Below are positions 59,950 through 64,000 of a stretch of 64,000 nucleotides of DNA, piece after piece. Origin of the DNA: Rhinopithecus roxellana (lineage: Eukaryota; Chordata; Mammalia; Primates; Cercopithecidae); assembly GCF_007565055.1 (NCBI RefSeq), contig NC_044561.1:26320114-26384113 (forward strand), in the 5' to 3' direction. The position numbers and the translations under genes were made by a program. The notes beneath the pieces were generated by a model. The model made no database searches. It saw only the letters and a list, made by a program, of their open reading frames with translations, and was not told where the DNA came from. Each line of letters starts with the position of its first letter. Position 1 is the first letter of the stretch.

Positions 59950-60600
59950 AAAAGCAGTTGATGCTGGCACCGAGGTAGCGGTGCAGCTGGCTGATCACCC
60001 CAGGGAATGGTGCCACATCGGGCCCTGCACTGGTCTTTGCTGCTTCAGAGTTACAGAAAGCAGATGCAACCAGGGAATTCTGTGAGCATGAGCCAATTGC
60101 CGCACTTCAATTGTGTCACGTGAGTTCCTTGGTGAGAGGCAATGCCGTGTGGACACCACAATGGTGGACGAGGCAGCTGTGAGCCCAGGGATGGTTGTTT
60201 TTGCAGCAGGATTCAGTGCAGGGAAGATAAATTCACACCCAGAGTGCCTGTTCCAGCAAGGACAAAATGCTGCCCCATGCAGGGCGGAAGCCGTCCGATG
60301 TAATCAACCTGCCCCCACGTAGCTGGCTGATCACCCCAGGGAGTGGTGCCACACTGGGGCCCCATGCTGGTCTCTGCTGCTGGCAGGTTGGACAGTCTGT
60401 TGTGGCCGTAGCCACTGGGGCTTGATGAGCGGGAGTCTATGTTTCTGAGCCAACGCACAGCCTCCATCCCTGGCACCATGGGCTCTTTGTTCATGAGCCC
60501 TGGTATGCAGACATTGATCTGGCAAATGTCTTCTCCATCCCCATTATAAGGCAGTTCGCTTTCAGCTGGCAAGGCCAGCCAGGCACCTTCACCGTCCTAC
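59950..60600 (-). pseudogene. ERV pol remnant, integrase region
   Basis: Minus-strand frames resemble the zinc-finger/core junction of gammaretrovirus-like integrase (for example QPATWGQVDYIG at about 60,285-60,330), followed by frame breaks. A segment of about 70 bases is present twice (59,975-60,047 and 60,318-60,385). It is broken by stops and shifts and makes no protein. Family not assigned. Confidence 0.75.
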
Positions 60601-61395
60601 CCCAGTAGTCCATCAACTCTCCAACTTATGTCAGAATTGAGTTCTTAGCATGTCAATCACCTTTCACTTTTACAAGAGCTCACACTAGTTCATTCCATGG
60701 ATGACTTTATGCTGATTAGACCTAGTGAGCAAGGAGTAGCAATTGCTCGTGACTTACTGGTAAGACATTTACACATTTGGCTCTCTGCCACACAGCAGAG
60801 GCTGGGCACGGTGGCTCACGCCTGTAATCCCAGCACTTTGGGAGGCCGAGGCGGGTGGATCACGAGGTCAGGAGATCGAGACCATCCTGGTGAACACAGT
60901 GAAACCCTGTCTCTACTAAAAATACAAAAAAATTAACCGGGCTTGGTGGCAGGTGCCTGTAGTCCCAGCTTCAGGAGGCTGAGGCAGAAGAATGGTGTGA
61001 ACCCGGGAGGCAGAGCTTGCAGTGAGCCGAGATCGCACCACTGCACTCCATCCTGGGGGACAGAGCGAGACTCCATCTCACAAAAAAAAAAAAAAAGAAA
61101 AAAAGACCCAGCAGATCCAGTGTTGCTGGAGATGTCAGTGGCAGACAGGGATTGTGTGTGGAGACTTTGGCAGGCCCCAGAGGTAAGTCACAGTGCAAGA
61201 TCTTTTCAGATTTGGAAGCAAAGCCCTACCATCCCCTGTCACTGCTGTCCTTTTGAGAAACAGCTCTTCGCTTGCTGCTGGGCCTTAGCACAAATGGAAT
61301 CCTTCACCAGGGCCCCCCCCAGTTACCACGTGATCGGAGCTGCTCATCATGAACTGGTGTTATCTGACCCACCAAGCCACAAAGTTGGGTGTGCA
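60601..61395 (+). pseudogene. ERV pol remnant, inverted RT/RNase H segment
   Basis: Plus-strand frames match the reverse transcriptase active-site region; the catalytic motif survives only as SMDD at about 60,692-60,703. After an Alu insertion, they match the connection/RNase H region (CCPFEKQLFACCWALAQ, then DPPSHKVG). This is the opposite strand to the pol pieces on both sides, so the central part of the gene has been inverted. Stops and the Alu make it non-functional. Confidence 0.78.
60798..61104 (+). mobile_element. AluY-like SINE
   Basis: Full-length Alu with AluY positions ('GATCACGAGGTCAGGAGATC'), CAGCAGA on both sides. It interrupts the inverted pol segment. Confidence 0.95.
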
Positions 61396-62120
61396 TACCA
61401 GCGACCCAAGGGTATGTCCATTAGCAGTAAAACCACATCTGGGACACAGCCACAGGTGGAGTCCCCACTTGGTTAAGTGACTTGAGAATTCAGTGTCATT
61501 CTTCAGGATCCAGCTGTCATTTGCACAGGCCAAATAAAATGCAATGAAGACGCAGTGGGACTCACCACCCCTGCATCCTGCAAGTCCTTGATGGTGGCAC
61601 CAATGTCTGCAGGGCTTCCAAGGTTGCAGTATTGCTTTTGGTTTACTGCTGTCCTGGGTAGAGGCTGTTAATGTGGCTTCCACTGTGGCCTTTCCCACAG
61701 TAACACTCCTCACAACACAGGTCAGGGAACCTGCATGGAGACCCTGCAGGTGTTGAGGGCGTCTATTCCAACAATGCACCTGCAACTAGGAAAATAACCA
61801 CAGGATGGTTTCAGGGACCCACTGGGCCTACCGTGAGATGAACGTGAGCAAAAACTCCATTGACCTCCTGACCTCCCTAAGCCCCTGACTCAGACTGGAG
61901 GGTGACAGGTGACCTCTGGGGTCCCTAGAATTAATGTCAGTTCGGAGCTAGCGTCCAGCAGTCCCCCAAAGCTCTGATTAGTTTCTTTTCTCCAATGTAT
62001 ATCTACCTCAGTAAAAGGCCACAGATCCTCTGGGGAAGGATGGGAGAAAAATTGACTAAATTTTTGGCAGCGTAGCTGGGTCCTTCCTAACGTGGAACAG
62101 GCCTCCCCTTTATTCAAGGG
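61396..62120 (-). pseudogene. ERV protease and RT N-terminal remnant
   Basis: Minus-strand order right to left: a protease-like stretch whose active-site triplet is changed (FGGLLDASSELTLI, about 61,930-61,975), then RT fingers-like text (IKDLQDAGVV, IWPVQMTAGS, PDVVLLLMDI) in shifting frames down to 61,400. This order fixes the original element on the minus strand. Multiple stops. Sequence further right may also be ERV but was not placed. Confidence 0.75.
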
Positions 62121-62264
62121 ATTTTGTGTTTGTAAACTGGCTCAAGACTGGAAATTGATGGAGGGGCTGTGGCTGAGTGATTCAAGTTACATTTTTGTTC
62201 ACTTGATGGAATGTTTCCACTTATACGGGTCAAGTAAAAACTTAGTAGACTGCCCATCTAATTC
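62121..62264. other. Possible ERV-derived sequence
   Basis: No clear landmark; probably part of the same decayed element as 62,864-63,200, with Alus between. Confidence 0.35.
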
Positions 62265-62547
62265 TTTTTTTTTTTTTTGAGACAGAGTCTCGCTCTGTCC
62301 CCCAGGCTGGAGTGCAGTGGCGCGATCTCAGCTCACTGCAAGCTCCGCCTCCTGGGTTCACACCATTCTCCTGCCTCAGCCTCCTGAGTAGCTGGGACTA
62401 CAGGTGCCTGCCACCACGCCCGGCTAATTTTTTGTATTTTTAGTAGAGACGGGGTTTCACCGTGGTCTCGATCTCCTGACCTTGTGATCCGCCCACCTCG
62501 GCCTCCCAAAGTGCTGGGATTACAGGCATGAGCCACTGCGCCCGGCT
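62265..62547 (-). mobile_element. AluY-like SINE with internal deletion
   Basis: Reverse Alu lacking about 11 bases after 'GTTTCACCGTG'. CATCTAATTCTT flanks both sides. Confidence 0.96.
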
Positions 62548-62562
62548 TCATCTAATTCTTAT

Positions 62563-62863
62563 GTATGTTTTTATTTATTTATTTAAAGATGTAATTTCAC
62601 TCTTCTTGCCCAGACTGAAGTGCAATTGTGCAATCTCGGCTCACTGCCACCTCTGCTCCTGGGTTCAAGCGATTCTCCTGCCGCAGCCTCCCAAGTAATT
62701 AGAATTACAGGGGACCGCCACACGCCCAGCTAATTATTGTATTTTTAATAGAGATGGGGTTTCGTCACGTTGGCCAGGCTGGTCTTGACCTCCTGACCTC
62801 AGGTGATCTGCCCACCTCAGCCTCCCAAAGTGCTGCGATTACAGGTGTGAGCCATGCCCAGCC
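62563..62863 (-). mobile_element. AluS-like SINE
   Basis: Reverse Alu with a TTTATTTATTTA tail next to the AluY; diverged. GCCCATCTA near both outer flanks suggests a shared target region. Confidence 0.93.
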
Positions 62864-63357
62864 TGCCCATCTACTTCTGTTTTATGGACACTGTAGTCCA
62901 CCAGCCAATACAATGGGTCTCTGTAGGTCAGACTATTCTAATTGGTGCAGTGACTCTGCTGTCCATCACTACAACCACACCCCCTTGTTCCCTGGCTATG
63001 AAATGTTGGGCCCTGGCCCTGCCACACCAGGGGCCAATGACCCCCACTGCATTTTTGGATCTCAGTTTCCTGGCAGCGTTTCCCACCATAATATCTGACC
63101 TACAGAAGAGAACAATGACAGGACACTTCAGCAAAGCTGGGATCCCGCATGCGTTCATTTATCATGGCCACAGGCAAAGGCATGGCCTCTGAGCCCTCCC
63201 AGGGTGAGAGCGGGTCTTACTGACATATCCACTCTCATGCTCCAGCCTCTCTAGACCTTCGAATCCCTTCTTCTACAGTAAACAAATTCCAGCCCAGCAT
63301 TTCCAGCTCACATGCTGTGGTTCAGGCTTCAGGCAACCAGCCTGACACATGGTCAGA
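62864..63357. other. Possible ERV-derived or unique sequence
   Basis: A 112-codon plus frame (62,854-63,192) has no recognised domain. Nothing firm. Confidence 0.35.
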
Positions 63358-63432
63358 GACCCTCCCCTTCACCCCCTCCCCTCCATCTCCTTCCCTCCAC
63401 CCCCTCCCCTCCAACCGCTCCCCTCCACCTCT
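63358..63432 (+). repeat. Pyrimidine-rich CCCTCC tract
   Basis: About 75 bases of CCCTCCCCTCCA-like words. Confidence 0.8.
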
Positions 63433-63606
63433 GAGCTACAGCACTGAGTTGAGAATTTCTGCTTATACAGCCTGTATCAACAAATTCAGCCTGAATTTAT
63501 TTTCCTTCCACCATTATCCAACATATTCAATGTCCATTTCCACATATAGTCCTGAGATTTCTGTCCCTGTAAATTGGAAAAATGTGGGTTTTTAAAATTG
63601 TAGTGC

Positions 63607-63883
63607 AGCCGGACACAGTGGCTCATTCCTGTAATCCCAGCACTTTGGGAGGCTGAGGCGGGAGGATCATCTGAGGTCAGGATTTAGAGACCAGCCTGAC
63701 CAACATGGTGAAACCCCATCTCTACTAAAAATACAAACAATTACCTGGGTGTGGTGGCGTTCACCTGTAGTCCCAGCTACTTGGGAAACTGAGGCACGAG
63801 AATCACTTGAACCCGGGAGGTGGAGATTGCGCCACTGCACTCCAGCCTGGGCTACAGAGCAAGACTGTGTCTCAAAAAAAAAA
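63607..63883 (+). mobile_element. AluS-like SINE
   Basis: Near full-length Alu with a right-arm deletion before 'GATTGCGCCACTGC'; AAAATTGTAGTGCA on both sides. Confidence 0.96.
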
Positions 63884-64000
63884 ATTGTAGTGCACCTTCT
63901 CACAGGTCACACTCATGCATGAGTCCCTGACCTCTCGGCTTCTTCTGAGACTTGAGCCTAGTTACAGGCCTGGAAACAAAGAGGGTGGGGGGTCCTGAGG
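63884..64000. other. Unique sequence
   Basis: Nothing recognised. Confidence 0.5.

Noticed and set aside
59024..62120. An intact provirus with LTR and pol as one unit
   Set aside because: The LTR has its own matching 4-bp flanks, 0.4 kb of unrecognised sequence separates it from pol, and pol is rearranged and full of stops.

Overview
This window is primate nuclear DNA, most likely from an Old World monkey. It is rich in Alu, L1, L2, MIR, MaLR and ERV repeats, with one CpG-island promoter and almost no coding sequence. The lineage call rests on two Alu copies (10,446-10,705 and 54,135-54,414). They carry the ATCCGGCCACTGCACTCC and AACTAGCC/GGCTAGTT variants, which I associate with the cercopithecoid AluYR group rather than human AluY.

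Only one protein-coding gene is supported: the first coding exon of TAFA5 (FAM19A5), on the minus strand at 21,309-21,420. Its 37 complete codons read MAPSPRTGSRQDATALPS then MSSTFWAFMILASLLIAYC, and the exon ends in a phase-1 GTGAGT splice donor. It sits in a CpG island (about 20,330-21,900) whose 5' leader contains (CGG)10 on the sense strand. Because the gene runs right to left, 1-21,308 is the start of TAFA5 intron 1 and everything right of about 21,600 is upstream flank.

Layout: 1-20,300 is intron 1. It is mostly unique GC-moderate sequence with a few Alus, one 5'-inverted L1 (1,795-3,465), several minisatellites, a GC-box-rich array (13,566-13,776) and three AT-rich, repeat-free islands (16.7-19.1 kb) that look like candidate regulatory DNA. 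20.3-21.9 kb is the promoter/exon. 22-25.7 kb is unique flank with CA repeats. 25.77-26.7 kb is an AluJ whose right arm has been duplicated together with a purine microsatellite. 26.9-36.6 kb is a deeply nested LINE block: an old minus-strand L1 interrupted by a Tigger-like DNA transposon that itself holds an Alu, by an AluJ, and by a second 5'-inverted L1 that holds a MaLR LTR and an Alu. 36.7-47.8 kb is mixed unique sequence, Alus and minisatellites. 47.8-58.3 kb is another old-L1-rich block, including an Alu that carries an inverted copy of DNA lying about 0.8 kb away. 59.0-62.1 kb holds an ERV1-like LTR and a decayed pol region whose middle part is inverted. The end is Alu-rich.

No functional RNA gene, CRISPR array, operon or intact mobile-element ORF was seen. 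The most interesting items are the promoter-proximal CGG repeat with an open frame into TAFA5, the template-switch-like insertion at 56.4 kb, the inverted pol segment at 60.6-61.4 kb, and the two 5'-inverted L1 insertions.
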